Both the position numbers and the translations under genes were made by a program. Under the pieces are notes generated by a model, which saw only the letters and a list, made by a program, of their open reading frames with translations, had not been told where the DNA came from and searched no databases. 64,000 bases of DNA from Bradyrhizobium iriomotense. Its GTDB lineage: Bacteria > Pseudomonadota > Alphaproteobacteria > Rhizobiales > Xanthobacteraceae. Positions 17,535 through 25,897 of this stretch are shown piece after piece. Where the stretch lies: NCBI RefSeq assembly GCF_018130765.1, contig NZ_JAFCJZ010000002.1:248001-312000 (forward strand), written 5' to 3'. Numbering within the stretch: position 1 is the stretch's first letter; each line of letters starts with the position of its first letter.

Positions 17535-18674
17535 TCAATACGTCCGCGCCTTCCTGCACGGCGCATAGAAGGTGCCGCTGCCGGCGACGACCCGCTCGAG
17601 GCACTGCCGGGGATCGGTGATCTCGCCGTCGACCTGGAAATAATAGGCCTGAGCTCCCAGGCTCAGGACGTAATGTCCCGGCGGAAGCTCGAGCTCCGAA
17701 GCTCCGGCGTGAAGTTCATGCATCTCGGCCTTCCCCGGAATCGGCGAGACCCGAAGCGGATAGGAGAAGTTGCGGATCACTCCGACATCGTCTCCGCTGC
17801 TGAGCGCCTTGCCGGCGGCGTCGCTGGAAAATTCCCTGGCGACCTTCGCCACGACCCGAACCTCGACGTATTCGGGAATAGCGTTCGCGACATCGCGGCG
17901 GAAGACGATGAACTTGACGCGGCCGTTCGGCAGATGCGGCCGATCGGGCCTCCTGAACTCCGGTGAAATCGCAATCCGCATGTCGGGCGCCATCACGCCG
18001 GTCGCGGTCAACTCCGCCAGCGACTTGTCGTCGATCAGGGCGTAGACGCCGTAGTCGGTGGGAAGCACGCGCGTCGGGGCAGGTGCGGCGGGCGTCACCA
18101 TCTCCGGCTTGGCGACCGCAATCGTCGTCTCCGGCTTGGGCGCGACCTGCGCGATCTCCGGGGGCTGGGACGCGTTCTTCCGCCGCAGCGCGGCGATATT
18201 GTCCCGCTGCGAGACGATCAGGATCACTGCGCTGGCGGCAAGCAGGATGGCCGCCGTGCGCTTGATCACCGGCAGCAGCGGGCCCGAGATCGCAGGCAGC
18301 TTGCTGCGCGGCCTGCCGACTCCTGATGGCAAGACGGTGCCATCGCCGGACAACAGAACGCCGCCGGTCTCCTTGGACGAGGCGAGTTGCTGCGACGGCA
18401 GGCGCTCCAGCGGCGCCTCTTCACGCGAGAATTTTTCGACCTCCTCGATGGCGATCTCGAGCGCCCGCTTCATCTGGTCGATGTTTCTGGCGTCGGCGTA
18501 GGTGAACTGCTCCTGGAGCTTGTAGCGGGCAAGGTCGTAGACCATCTGCCGCCTGGCGTCCGCGTCGTCCTTCACCGTCTCGAGCATGCGCGAGATCACC
18601 AGCGCAAACTGCACCTGGTTTGCGGGCAGATCGGTCGCGTCCTGCTGGCCAGGGAGCAACTCTCTCGAACTCAT
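17535..18674 (-). CDS. Hypothetical single-pass membrane protein
   Basis: A 379-residue protein not recognised by function. The N-terminal 110 residues are helical and charged (ARRQMVYDLARYKLQEQF). A basic linker and one membrane segment (about residues 138-155, TAAILLAASAVILIV) follow, then an alanine/proline spacer and a C-terminal domain (about 200-370) of likely beta structure with FRRPDRPHLPNGRVKFIVFR. This suggests a cytoplasmic N-terminus and a periplasmic C-terminus. It is monocistronic. No close functional family can be named from sequence alone. Confidence 0.7.
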   Translation of the reverse strand: MSSRELLPGQQDATDLPANQVQFALVISRMLETVKDDADARRQMVYDLARYKLQEQFTYADARNIDQMKRALEIAIEEVEKFSREEAPLERLPSQQLASSKETGGVLLSGDGTVLPSGVGRPRSKLPAISGPLLPVIKRTAAILLAASAVILIVSQRDNIAALRRKNASQPPEIAQVAPKPETTIAVAKPEMVTPAAPAPTRVLPTDYGVYALIDDKSLAELTATGVMAPDMRIAISPEFRRPDRPHLPNGRVKFIVFRRDVANAIPEYVEVRVVAKVAREFSSDAAGKALSSGDDVGVIRNFSYPLRVSPIPGKAEMHELHAGASELELPPGHYVLSLGAQAYYFQVDGEITDPRQCLERVVAGSGTFYAPCRKARTY

Positions 18675-19027
18675 AGCGCTGCCGGTCCAATGCCAGTCAC
18701 GCCGTCACCTGATTCTCTAATCGAAACAGCCGGTTAAACAAATGCGATAAGTTTCGCGGCCACGTTCGTACACGTTGAGGTGCGACAAGGAAAGCCTCGA
18801 AAATGCGCGGGCATAATCGCCGGCACGTCATGCATGCAGGCCTACGCAAGCGTGGGCAACTGTGTGCGGCAGTAGTTCTCCGGAATGCGCGCTGGCGCCG
18901 GATTTGCATAGCTGTCGCAAAGCTGCTGGGGAGCGAGTCGCCGTCTCACCGCCTGCCGCCAATGCGCGGAGGGCGGACGATGGCGCCTGTCCCTCGCGGC
19001 GCTGACTTCGACCCGCGGGAAGACGAC
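18675..19027. other. 353-bp intergenic region
   Basis: It lies between two divergent genes and should hold both promoters. An open frame from 18803 continues into the downstream gene, but it is arginine rich, lacks a plausible leader and has no ribosome binding site, so I read it as non-coding. I see no hairpin or repeat of note. Confidence 0.5.
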
Positions 19028-19384
19028 ATGACACTTGCAAGACCGTGTGCGGCGATGCTGCTCGGCCTGACCGTGCTGCTGGCGACATCGGCGCTGGCGC
19101 GCGACGACGGGCGCTACGCAAACTCGCCGCTCAAACCCTGGTTCGAGAGCCTGCACAGCGAATTTGGGCAATGCTGCTCGGACGCCGACGGCTATGTGGT
19201 CGCCGATGTCGACTGGGAATCCGACAAGGGGCGCTACCGCGTCCATCTCGACGGCGAATGGGTGCTCGTGCCGGAGGGAGCGGTGATCACCGAGCCGAAC
19301 AAGATCGGCCGCACCATGGTGTGGAAGCACTATATCGACGGCCACCCGCGCGTGCGCTGCTTCATGCCGGGCAGCATGACGTAG
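19028..19384 (+). CDS. Small secreted protein of unknown function
   Basis: A 118-residue protein starting at ATG 19028 with a signal peptide (AMLLGLTVLLATSALA, cleavage after about residue 24). The mature region begins RDDGRYANSPLKPWFESL and contains CCSDADGYVV, a short beta-rich core with WVLVPEGAVI, and a C-terminal HPRVRCFMPG. Three cysteines could form disulfides. I recognise the layout from rhizobial small exported proteins but know no function. Confidence 0.75.
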   Translation: MTLARPCAAMLLGLTVLLATSALARDDGRYANSPLKPWFESLHSEFGQCCSDADGYVVADVDWESDKGRYRVHLDGEWVLVPEGAVITEPNKIGRTMVWKHYIDGHPRVRCFMPGSMT

Positions 19385-19393
19385 AGGCTACTG

Positions 19394-19705
19394 CTAGAAT
19401 CTGTAGGTCACGCTGCCGAGCACGGTGCGGCCGATGCCGAGGAAGCAATCGCCGCGCGCCAGGCAGGTGGTGAGGTGGCGCTTGTCGAAGAGGTTGCTGG
19501 CATTGACCTGCAGCCGCCAGGGACCGGTCTCGTAACGGGCCATGGCATCGAACAGGGTGTAGTCGGGCGTGCGGATGGTGTCGGTGCCGTCCCAGGAGGC
19601 GCCGATATAGCGCACGCCGCCGCCGAGGGTGACGCCGGGCAGGCCAAACTGGGAAAGGCGGTGCTTCGCCCAGAGCGAGGCCTGGTGATCCGGCGCCGAT
19701 TGATG
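19394..19705 (-). pseudogene. C-terminal remnant of a TonB-dependent siderophore receptor
   Basis: About 103 codons encode the last beta strands of a ferric-siderophore receptor: the DHQASLWAKH segment, GGGVRYIG, DYTLFDAMARYE, NASNLFDK and the terminal GSVTYRF with a final phenylalanine, a hallmark of outer-membrane barrels. A full receptor is about 700-800 residues. Upstream of about 19705 the frame becomes arginine rich and antisense-like, and then a different small gene begins. No plug domain or TonB box is present, so this is a decayed fragment. Confidence 0.8.
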
Positions 19706-19760
19706 TCGGCGCGCGGATGCGTGAATGAGAGAATGGCGCGGTGTGCGTGGACGCGACCGG

Positions 19761-20030
19761 TCAGCGCGCTTCGCTCTGCGAATTCGCGCTCGCAAGCCGC
19801 TTCACGCGCGGCGACAGCACCGAGACCTGCGCGGGCGAGGCGGGCATGCCGGCGACGATCATCGTGGGCGCGGTGGACTGCTCCTCGACTCCGGCACCGC
19901 CGAGCACCTGCACCTGCGTCGACGAGATCGGAAACGACTTCACTTCGTAAGAGGGAAGCTCGCCGGCGAACGCGGCAGCGGAGCTGGCAATCATTGCACC
20001 GGCAATGGCAATCATCGAGAGAACGCGCAT
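19761..20030 (-). CDS. Small secreted hypothetical protein
   Basis: An 89-residue protein from the ATG at 20030 (complement), preceded by CGGAG nine bases upstream. Its signal peptide is MRVLSMIAIAGAMIASSAAA with cleavage near AFA-GEL. The mature part begins GELPSYEVKSFPIS and includes PTMIVAGMPASPAQVSVL. Function unknown. It lies next to the TonB-receptor remnant on the same strand. Confidence 0.65.
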   Translation of the reverse strand: MRVLSMIAIAGAMIASSAAAFAGELPSYEVKSFPISSTQVQVLGGAGVEEQSTAPTMIVAGMPASPAQVSVLSPRVKRLASANSQSEAR

Positions 20031-20218
20031 TGGAAAATCTCCGTGAAAGATGTCAATCGGAGGTTTGGTCGCGGTGATGCCGCGGCAGGTTCGCTTGGGC
20101 GCGAACATTCCTGTTGCCGTCGGCGCACATATTGGTTGCTTGGTGCGAAAGGATGAAACGAGGAAGAAGTTTTCAGCGCCAATGTTTCCGGACGGTTTCG
20201 CGGAAGGAAGGCGACGCC

Positions 20219-21583
20219 TTAGTGCGCCTCCAAAGCCAAGTGCCGCGAGCTGGCCGCCGCGGTGGCCTCGGGAAAGCGCAGGCGCATCGTCGTGCCGCGG
20301 CCGGGCTCGGAGGCGATGACGAGCTCGCCGCCATGGGCGGCCATGATCTCGCGGACGATCGACAGGCCGAGGCCGGCGCCGTCGCCTGCGCTGTTGCCGG
20401 TCTGAAACGGCTCCAGCAGCTTGTGCTCCGTGCCGTCGGGCAGGCCTGCGCCGTCATCGTCGATCGAGATGCTGCCGCGGCCGAGTGTGGCGACAATGCG
20501 CCGCGCGCCACGGGCGTGGATGAGTGCGTTGCCGACGAGATTGGCGAGCGCGCTGCGGATGGCGGCGTCCACGCCCTGCACCAGGAATGGCCCTTCGTCA
20601 GCCCGCTCCAGCGCAAGCTCGATGCCGGCATCCAGCGCCGAGGGACCGAAATCGGCCAGCACGTCCAGCGTGATTTCGGCAAGATCGATCGGACGCTTTT
20701 CGATCGCGTGATTTTGCAGGCGCGCCAGGTCGAGCATGGCTGAGACCAGCGACGTCAGGCGGCGGACATCCCGCACCAGCTCGGTCTTCAGGGCCGGATC
20801 GGGCACGTCATCGATCTTCGCGCGCAGCAGCGTCAGCGGCGTGCGGAGCTGATGGGCTGCATTGCCGAGAAAGCGGCGCTGCATCCTGATATAGGCGTCG
20901 ATCTCGCCGAAGGCGCGGTTCAGCGCCTCCACCAGCGGCTTCAGCTCGCGTGGGACCTCGGACAGCGATATCAGGCCTTGCGGTGCTGCAGGGTCGATCG
21001 CGAGTGCGCGAAGCGCCACCCGTTCGATGCCGCGCGTGACGAAACGTGCGGCCAGCGCCGCACCGACGGCAACGGTCGCGGCAAAGGCCAGCGCCAGCAG
21101 CATGATCGAGAAAACACTGCGGACGAGAAAGTTTCTTGCGATCCGGCCGAACCGCACTTGAGGCTCGCCGACCATCATTGTGAGCTGCAACGAACCTCGT
21201 TGCACGACGGCGAGGCAGAAGGTGCTCTTCTGGTCGAGCGTGTTGAAGACGGACGATCCGACGGGCCCGTGATAGGGAAACGCGAAGGGGAGGGCCGGCC
21301 GGCGTTCGCTGCCGTACTCGCTGACCATGTCGCCTGCGGACACGACGTACCAGAGGTTCGGGCTGTCCGCCTTCAGCTCTTCGAGGGCGCGCGTCGGGCG
21401 CACCGTCAGGCTCTGCCCTTCGATATCGGTGGCGCGGTCGAGAACGGCAACCACGACCCGGCAAGCCCTGAACTCGCGCTCCTCCATCGGATAGCGCCAG
21501 ATGAAGATGCCGAGCATGATCAGGAAGATCGTCGTCGCGGCGATGCCGAGCGACAGCGCAAAGGTCCGGGCGATCGAGGTCAT
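20219..21583 (-). CDS. Two-component sensor histidine kinase
   Basis: A 454-residue membrane kinase. Membrane segments at about 9-30 and 155-180 flank a periplasmic sensor region of about 120 residues. A HAMP-like linker follows, then HisKA with the phosphorylated histidine in NAAHQLRTPLT (H244), and HATPase boxes N (NLVGNALIHA), G1 (DDDGAGLPDG) and G2 (GAGLGLSIV). Its start overlaps the stop of the response regulator gene by four bases (ATGA), so the pair is translationally coupled. The stimulus is unknown. Confidence 0.9.
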   Translation of the reverse strand: MTSIARTFALSLGIAATTIFLIMLGIFIWRYPMEEREFRACRVVVAVLDRATDIEGQSLTVRPTRALEELKADSPNLWYVVSAGDMVSEYGSERRPALPFAFPYHGPVGSSVFNTLDQKSTFCLAVVQRGSLQLTMMVGEPQVRFGRIARNFLVRSVFSIMLLALAFAATVAVGAALAARFVTRGIERVALRALAIDPAAPQGLISLSEVPRELKPLVEALNRAFGEIDAYIRMQRRFLGNAAHQLRTPLTLLRAKIDDVPDPALKTELVRDVRRLTSLVSAMLDLARLQNHAIEKRPIDLAEITLDVLADFGPSALDAGIELALERADEGPFLVQGVDAAIRSALANLVGNALIHARGARRIVATLGRGSISIDDDGAGLPDGTEHKLLEPFQTGNSAGDGAGLGLSIVREIMAAHGGELVIASEPGRGTTMRLRFPEATAAASSRHLALEAH

Positions 21584-22260
21584 CGCGGCGTCGCCAGCCG
21601 CAGGATGTAGCCGATGCCGCGCATGCTGCGGATCTCGACGTCGCCGCCGAATGCGGCCAGCTTCTTCCTCAGGCGCGAGACCTGCGCTTCGAGCGTGTTG
21701 GATTCGATCTCGTCGTCGAAACCGTAGATTTCCTCGATCAGGGCGGCGCGGGTGATGACGCGGTCGCGGCGCATCAGCAGCGCTCCGAGGATCAGCGCCT
21801 CGCGCCGCCGCAGCAGGATCTTCCTGTCGGCGACCACGACTTCGTTGCTGCCGAGATGCAGCTCGACATTGCCGAGCGACAGCACCGAAGGTGCGAGCAG
21901 TCGCGGCCGCCGCAGCACGGCGCGCACCCGCGCAATCAGCTCCTGCGGCTCGAACGGCTTGCCGAGATAGTCGTCTGCGCCGCCGTTGAGACCGTCGATA
22001 ACGTCCTCCTTGGCATCCTTGGACGTCAGCATGATGATCGCTGGGCGATCCGGCGACTGGCTCAGCGCCGTGACCACCTCGAGCGCATCGCCGTCGGGCA
22101 GCATCCGGTCGACGATCGCGAGATCATATTTGAAATTGTCCAGCGCCTGGCGCGCGTCGGCGATCGAGCCGACGAGGTCGACGACGCCGTGCAATTGTCC
22201 GAGCAGGCGGCTGACATAGGCGCCGATCTGCGGTTCGTCTTCGATCACGAGCGAGCGCAC
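21580..22260 (-). CDS. OmpR/PhoB-type response regulator
   Basis: A 226-residue protein when started at the GTG at 22260. It has a receiver with the acidic pair in IEDEP, acceptor D51 (IVDRMLPDG) and lysine in GKPF, then a winged-helix DNA-binding domain (about 125-222, SNTLEAQVSRLRKKL). A GTG at 22290 would add ten residues of unlikely sequence; the later start has AGGGA about nine bases upstream. It is the first gene of a pair with the kinase. Two exact 11-bp direct repeats upstream (22441-22462) have the spacing typical of sites for this regulator family. Confidence 0.9.
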   Translation of the reverse strand: MRSLVIEDEPQIGAYVSRLLGQLHGVVDLVGSIADARQALDNFKYDLAIVDRMLPDGDALEVVTALSQSPDRPAIIMLTSKDAKEDVIDGLNGGADDYLGKPFEPQELIARVRAVLRRPRLLAPSVLSLGNVELHLGSNEVVVADRKILLRRREALILGALLMRRDRVITRAALIEEIYGFDDEIESNTLEAQVSRLRKKLAAFGGDVEIRSMRGIGYILRLATPR

Positions 22261-22440
22261 GCGGGTCGTCCCTGACTCTCCTGGGGCCACAGGACCCCGA
22301 CGTTGACGCTCTCTGGCCGAAGTCCGGCGGTTCGGTTCGTGCGCGAGTTCCGTTTAAGGCAGCGAGCTTGGCGAATAAAAGGCAGGAACGGAGGGGGAGA
22401 ACGGCTCGCGCGGTCAAAACTTGTGCCCGCGAACGCGTCT

Positions 22441-22462
22441 CGGGCAATGTTCGGGCAATGTT
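22441..22462. promoter_or_regulatory. Tandem 11-bp direct repeats, candidate OmpR-family operator
   Basis: CGGGCAATGTT occurs twice back to back (22441-22451 and 22452-22462). A related GGGGCAATTTT follows at 22523-22533. OmpR/PhoB-type dimers bind head to tail to half-sites with an 11-bp repeat. The site lies in the 342-bp divergent region between the response regulator (start 22260) and the MipA-like gene (start 22603). I see nothing else in this gap. Confidence 0.5.
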
Positions 22463-22602
22463 GATCCGGCTGCGCACTCCGCGCGCGGAATGTCGCGGGC
22501 ACGGTTGCCCCGTTGCAATCTTGGGGCAATTTTGCCGGACCACATGCTGGGCTCCAACCACATCAGTCGACTCGGCCAGCAAGGCCGGTCCGGGGCCCCG
22601 CA

Positions 22603-23490
22603 ATGAAGCATTTTGACGAAGCCGCTCTCCGCCTCACGGTGAATGCGCGGTGGACGACCGCCTGTCTCGCCGCACTCGGTGCGATCATGGCGGCAGCGCA
22701 ATCCGCATCGGCGCAGACCGCGTTCACGCTGCCGGCCCCGCCCTTCGAGCTGCCGATGCTGCCGTCGCCGTCCGGCAACTGGACCGTCATGGTCGGCATC
22801 GGCGACGAATACACGCCTGACTTTGTGGGATCGAAGAACGGCAAGTTTCTTCCGATCCCGATCTTCACCATTCGCCGTGCCGGATCGATCGACCAGTTTC
22901 GCGGTCCGCGCGACAGCGCCAGCATCGCACTGCTCGACGTCGGCAATTTTCGCGCGGGCCCTGCGTTCAAATATGTCTCCTCGCGCAAGAGCGACAAATA
23001 TGCCGAGCTGACCGGCCTCGGCGACGTCAAGGCGGCCTACGAGCTCGGCGGCTTCGTCGAATATTATCCGGTCGACTGGCTGCGCCTGCGCAGCGAGTTG
23101 CGCCAGGGCATGGGCGGCCATACCGGAACGGTCGCCGATATCTCCGCCGACGTTATCGTGCCGCTGATCCAGAGGCTGACGATTTCGGCCGGCCCGCGCT
23201 TCACCTGGAAGAGCACCAACGCGACCGCGCCCTATTTCGGCGTCGATGCCGTGCAGGCGCTGGCATCGGGGTTGCCGATGTACAATGCCAGGGGCGGCGC
23301 GCACTCGGTCGGCTTCGGCAGCCAGGTCTCCTACCGCATCAATCCGCAATGGGAGGTCCATGCCTATGTCGAATACGAGAAACTGCTCGGCGATGCCGCG
23401 GACAGCCCGCTGGTGAAGTTGCGGGGATCGTCGAACCAGACCACGGTTGGCCTCGGTGCGTCCTATTCGTTCGATTTCAGGATTCGATAG
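22603..23490 (+). CDS. MipA/OmpV family outer-membrane protein
   Basis: A 295-residue protein with a signal peptide (ACLAALGAIMAAAQSASAQ, cleaved near residue 37) and a beta-barrel mature region. Family features are WTVMVGIGDEYTPDFVGSKN near the start of the barrel, alternating aromatic strands, and a terminal YSFDFRIR. MipA/OmpV proteins are outer-membrane scaffolding or porin-like proteins. Location next to a divergent two-component system with 11-bp operator-like repeats suggests that the system regulates it. The following gene starts five bases after its stop. Confidence 0.85.
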   Translation: MKHFDEAALRLTVNARWTTACLAALGAIMAAAQSASAQTAFTLPAPPFELPMLPSPSGNWTVMVGIGDEYTPDFVGSKNGKFLPIPIFTIRRAGSIDQFRGPRDSASIALLDVGNFRAGPAFKYVSSRKSDKYAELTGLGDVKAAYELGGFVEYYPVDWLRLRSELRQGMGGHTGTVADISADVIVPLIQRLTISAGPRFTWKSTNATAPYFGVDAVQALASGLPMYNARGGAHSVGFGSQVSYRINPQWEVHAYVEYEKLLGDAADSPLVKLRGSSNQTTVGLGASYSFDFRIR

Positions 23491-23495
23491 TCGTT

Positions 23496-24236
23496 ATGCG
23501 CCGCCGTATTATTCTATCTCTTGCCATCGCGGTCGCGTCCGCTGTCCTCGGTGCCGCCGCAGCGTTCGAGACGCGCGCGACGAAGCTCCAGGCGATCAAG
23601 ACCATCGGCATCATCTCGGCCATCGGTGAGGAGATGAGCCTGACGCGCGCCGGCCTGACCGGGCTTGGCAACACCGCGCAAAGCACCTCGATCAGCGCAT
23701 GGGGGCTGGACGAGTTGATCGTCCAGCAGGCGACGAAGCTCTTGAGTGGACGCTTTCGCGTGCAGCCGGTGACTTACAGGCGTGCAGCGTTCGCTGCTGT
23801 CAGGGATTCAGTGGTTACGCCCTTCAATCTGCTGCGCAGCGATCCGTTCAAGGAGCTGGTTCGCAGCGATGTCGCGCCCCAGGGGCTGGATGCGTATATC
23901 ATCATTACCCGCGCGAGATCGAAGCTTGGCAACGGCCGCAACGTCGAGGGCGTCGGGCTCGCCGAATACCGCACGCTGCTTGCGGATTACGGCCTGATTC
24001 ACGCGCTGTACGAAGTTCGCGTCATCGACGGCAAGTCGTTCGACGTGATCGAGAAGCGGGCGGCTACGCCGCTCGACAACACCGGGACCCTGCGGCTCGC
24101 CGGCCCGAGCGGACCGGTCGACGCGACGTTTGACGGTCCGGCTTCAAGCGAGCGATTGCGCGCGGCGATTGCGGACCTGATCACGCGCAGCCTACCCGTC
24201 ACGCTGGGCGACATGCACCTGATCGACGGCCAGTGA
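23496..24236 (+). CDS. Secreted hypothetical protein
   Basis: A 246-residue protein from the ATG at 23496, with a signal peptide (IILSLAIAVASAVLGAAAA). The mature part contains a KTIGIISAIGEEM segment, a long helical region, and DAYIIITRARSKLG. The pattern is that of a soluble alpha/beta periplasmic protein, with no recognised catalytic motif. It starts five bases after the MipA-like gene, so the two are an operon and may share the same regulator. It ends three bases from the converging galactarate dehydratase gene. Confidence 0.7.
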   Translation: MRRRIILSLAIAVASAVLGAAAAFETRATKLQAIKTIGIISAIGEEMSLTRAGLTGLGNTAQSTSISAWGLDELIVQQATKLLSGRFRVQPVTYRRAAFAAVRDSVVTPFNLLRSDPFKELVRSDVAPQGLDAYIIITRARSKLGNGRNVEGVGLAEYRTLLADYGLIHALYEVRVIDGKSFDVIEKRAATPLDNTGTLRLAGPSGPVDATFDGPASSERLRAAIADLITRSLPVTLGDMHLIDGQ

Positions 24237-24239
24237 CGC

Positions 24240-25781
24240 TCAGGTCACCGGCGCCGGATTGAACAGCGTGAGGTCGTTGTGGATGCCCCAGCGGTCCGAC
24301 CACGGTTTTGTCCGGCCAGAGGCGACGTCGAGGATGAGGCGGAACAGGTCCCAGCCGCATTCCTCGATGGTCTTCTCGCCGGTGGCGATGCTGCCTGAAT
24401 CGAAATCGATCAGGTCCTTCCAGCGCCGCGCCAGCTCGCTGCGGGTGGCGACCTTGATCACGGGCGCAGCCGCGAGACCATAGGGCGTGCCGCGGCCGGT
24501 GGTGAACACCTGCAGCGTCATGCCGGAGGCGAGCTGGAGCGTACCGCAGATGAAATCGCTTGCCGGCGTTGCCGCGAACAGCATGCCCTTCTGCGTCGCC
24601 TTCTCGCCGGGCGAGAGCACGCCGGTGATCGCGGAGGAGCCGGACTTGACGATCGAGCCGAGCGACTTCTCGACGATGTTGGCAAGGCCCCCCTTCTTGT
24701 TGCCGGGCGTGGTGTTGGCGCTGCGGTCGGCGCCGCCGCGGGCGAGATAGGAATCGTACCAGGCCATCTCGCGCACCAGCGCGCGGCCGACGTCCTCGTT
24801 GATGGCGCGTCGCGTGAGCAGCTGGATGGCGTCGCGCACTTCGGTGACTTCGGAGAACATCACGGTGGCGCCGGCGCGCACCAGGAGGTCTGCGGCAAAG
24901 CCGACGGCGGGGTTTGCGGTGACGCCGGAGAAGGCGTCGCTGCCGCCGCATTGCAGGCCGATCACGAGATCGGACGCCGGGCAGGTCTCGCGCTTGCGGG
25001 TGTTGAGCACCTTCAGCCGCGCCTCGGCCTGGGTCATGATCGCATCGACGATCGCACCGAAGCCGTCGAAGGCCTCGTCCTGCATGCGCACGATGGCGTT
25101 ATCCACGCCTTCGGGCACCAACCGTTCGGGCGCCAGCTTCTCGCAGCCAAGGCCTACGACCAGGATCTCGCCGCCGAAGTTCGGGTTGAGCGCGAGGTTC
25201 TGCAGCGTACGGATCGGCACCACCGCGTCGGGCGCGGTGATGGCGACGCCGCAACCATAGGCATGCGTCAGCGGCACGACGTCGTCGACGTTGGGGTATT
25301 TCGGCAGCAGCTCGGCGCGGATGCGCTTGACCGCATATTCCATCGTGCCCTTGACGCATTGCACGGAGGAGGAGATGCCGAGGATGTTCTTGGTGCCGAC
25401 CGAACCATCAGGATTGCGGAAGCCCTCGAAGGTGAAGCCTTCGAGCGGCGGCAGCGGCGCGGGGACGGCGGTGGAGATCTCCAGCTTGTCGAGGGCAGGG
25501 GCCTCCGGCATGCGGATGCGGGCCTCGTCCACCCATTCGCCGGCGAGGATTGGCGAGAGCGCGTAGCCGATGATCTCGCCATAGCGGATGATCGGCTGAT
25601 CTTGCGCGATGTCGACCAAAGCCGTCTTGTGTCCCTGCGGCACGAAGGCGCGCAGCGTCAGTCCGCTCGCAAAGCGGGAGCCGGCAGGGAGCCCAAAATC
25701 ATTGACCACGATGGCGACATTGTCGCGCTCGTTGAGCTTGATGTAGCGGGGCTGCTCTTTCGCTGCGACGTCCTGGTCCAT
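24240..25781 (-). CDS. garD: Galactarate dehydratase, UxaA/GarD family
   Basis: A 513-residue enzyme that dehydrates galactarate (or a related aldarate) to 5-dehydro-4-deoxy-D-glucarate. It has an N-terminal SAF domain (about residues 13-105, [20 protein letters not shown]) and the UxaA catalytic region with [21 protein letters not shown], and [18 protein letters not shown]. Length and the SAF-UxaA order match GarD. It is the last gene of a minus-strand catabolic cluster whose other members act on the same intermediates. A 30-bp inverted repeat separates it from the upstream dehydrogenase gene. Confidence 0.9.
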   Translation of the reverse strand: MDQDVAAKEQPRYIKLNERDNVAIVVNDFGLPAGSRFASGLTLRAFVPQGHKTALVDIAQDQPIIRYGEIIGYALSPILAGEWVDEARIRMPEAPALDKLEISTAVPAPLPPLEGFTFEGFRNPDGSVGTKNILGISSSVQCVKGTMEYAVKRIRAELLPKYPNVDDVVPLTHAYGCGVAITAPDAVVPIRTLQNLALNPNFGGEILVVGLGCEKLAPERLVPEGVDNAIVRMQDEAFDGFGAIVDAIMTQAEARLKVLNTRKRETCPASDLVIGLQCGGSDAFSGVTANPAVGFAADLLVRAGATVMFSEVTEVRDAIQLLTRRAINEDVGRALVREMAWYDSYLARGGADRSANTTPGNKKGGLANIVEKSLGSIVKSGSSAITGVLSPGEKATQKGMLFAATPASDFICGTLQLASGMTLQVFTTGRGTPYGLAAAPVIKVATRSELARRWKDLIDFDSGSIATGEKTIEECGWDLFRLILDVASGRTKPWSDRWGIHNDLTLFNPAPVT

Positions 25782-25798
25782 CGCGGACTCCGGGATTT

Positions 25799-25885
25799 GT
25801 AGGGTGGGTTAGCGCAGCGTAACCCACCAATGTCTTCATCCTTGGAGGCAGAAGAGGTGGGTTACGCTGCGCTAACCCACCCTAC
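25799..25885. repeat. Perfect 30-bp inverted repeat between two operon genes
   Basis: Left arm 25799-25828 and right arm 25856-25885 are exact reverse complements, separated by 27 bases. The arm starts GTAGGGTGGGTTAGCGCAGC. The same type of TAGGGTGGGTTAGCGCAGCG palindrome is a common intergenic repeat in Bradyrhizobium as I recall it. In RNA it would form a very stable hairpin in the ALDH-garD spacer. Confidence 0.85.
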
Positions 25886-25897
25886 GATATCAGCCTA

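Noticed and set aside
18803..19027. N-terminal extension of the small secreted protein gene
   Set aside because: It is arginine rich, has no ribosome binding site, and would bury the clear signal peptide that starts at 19028.
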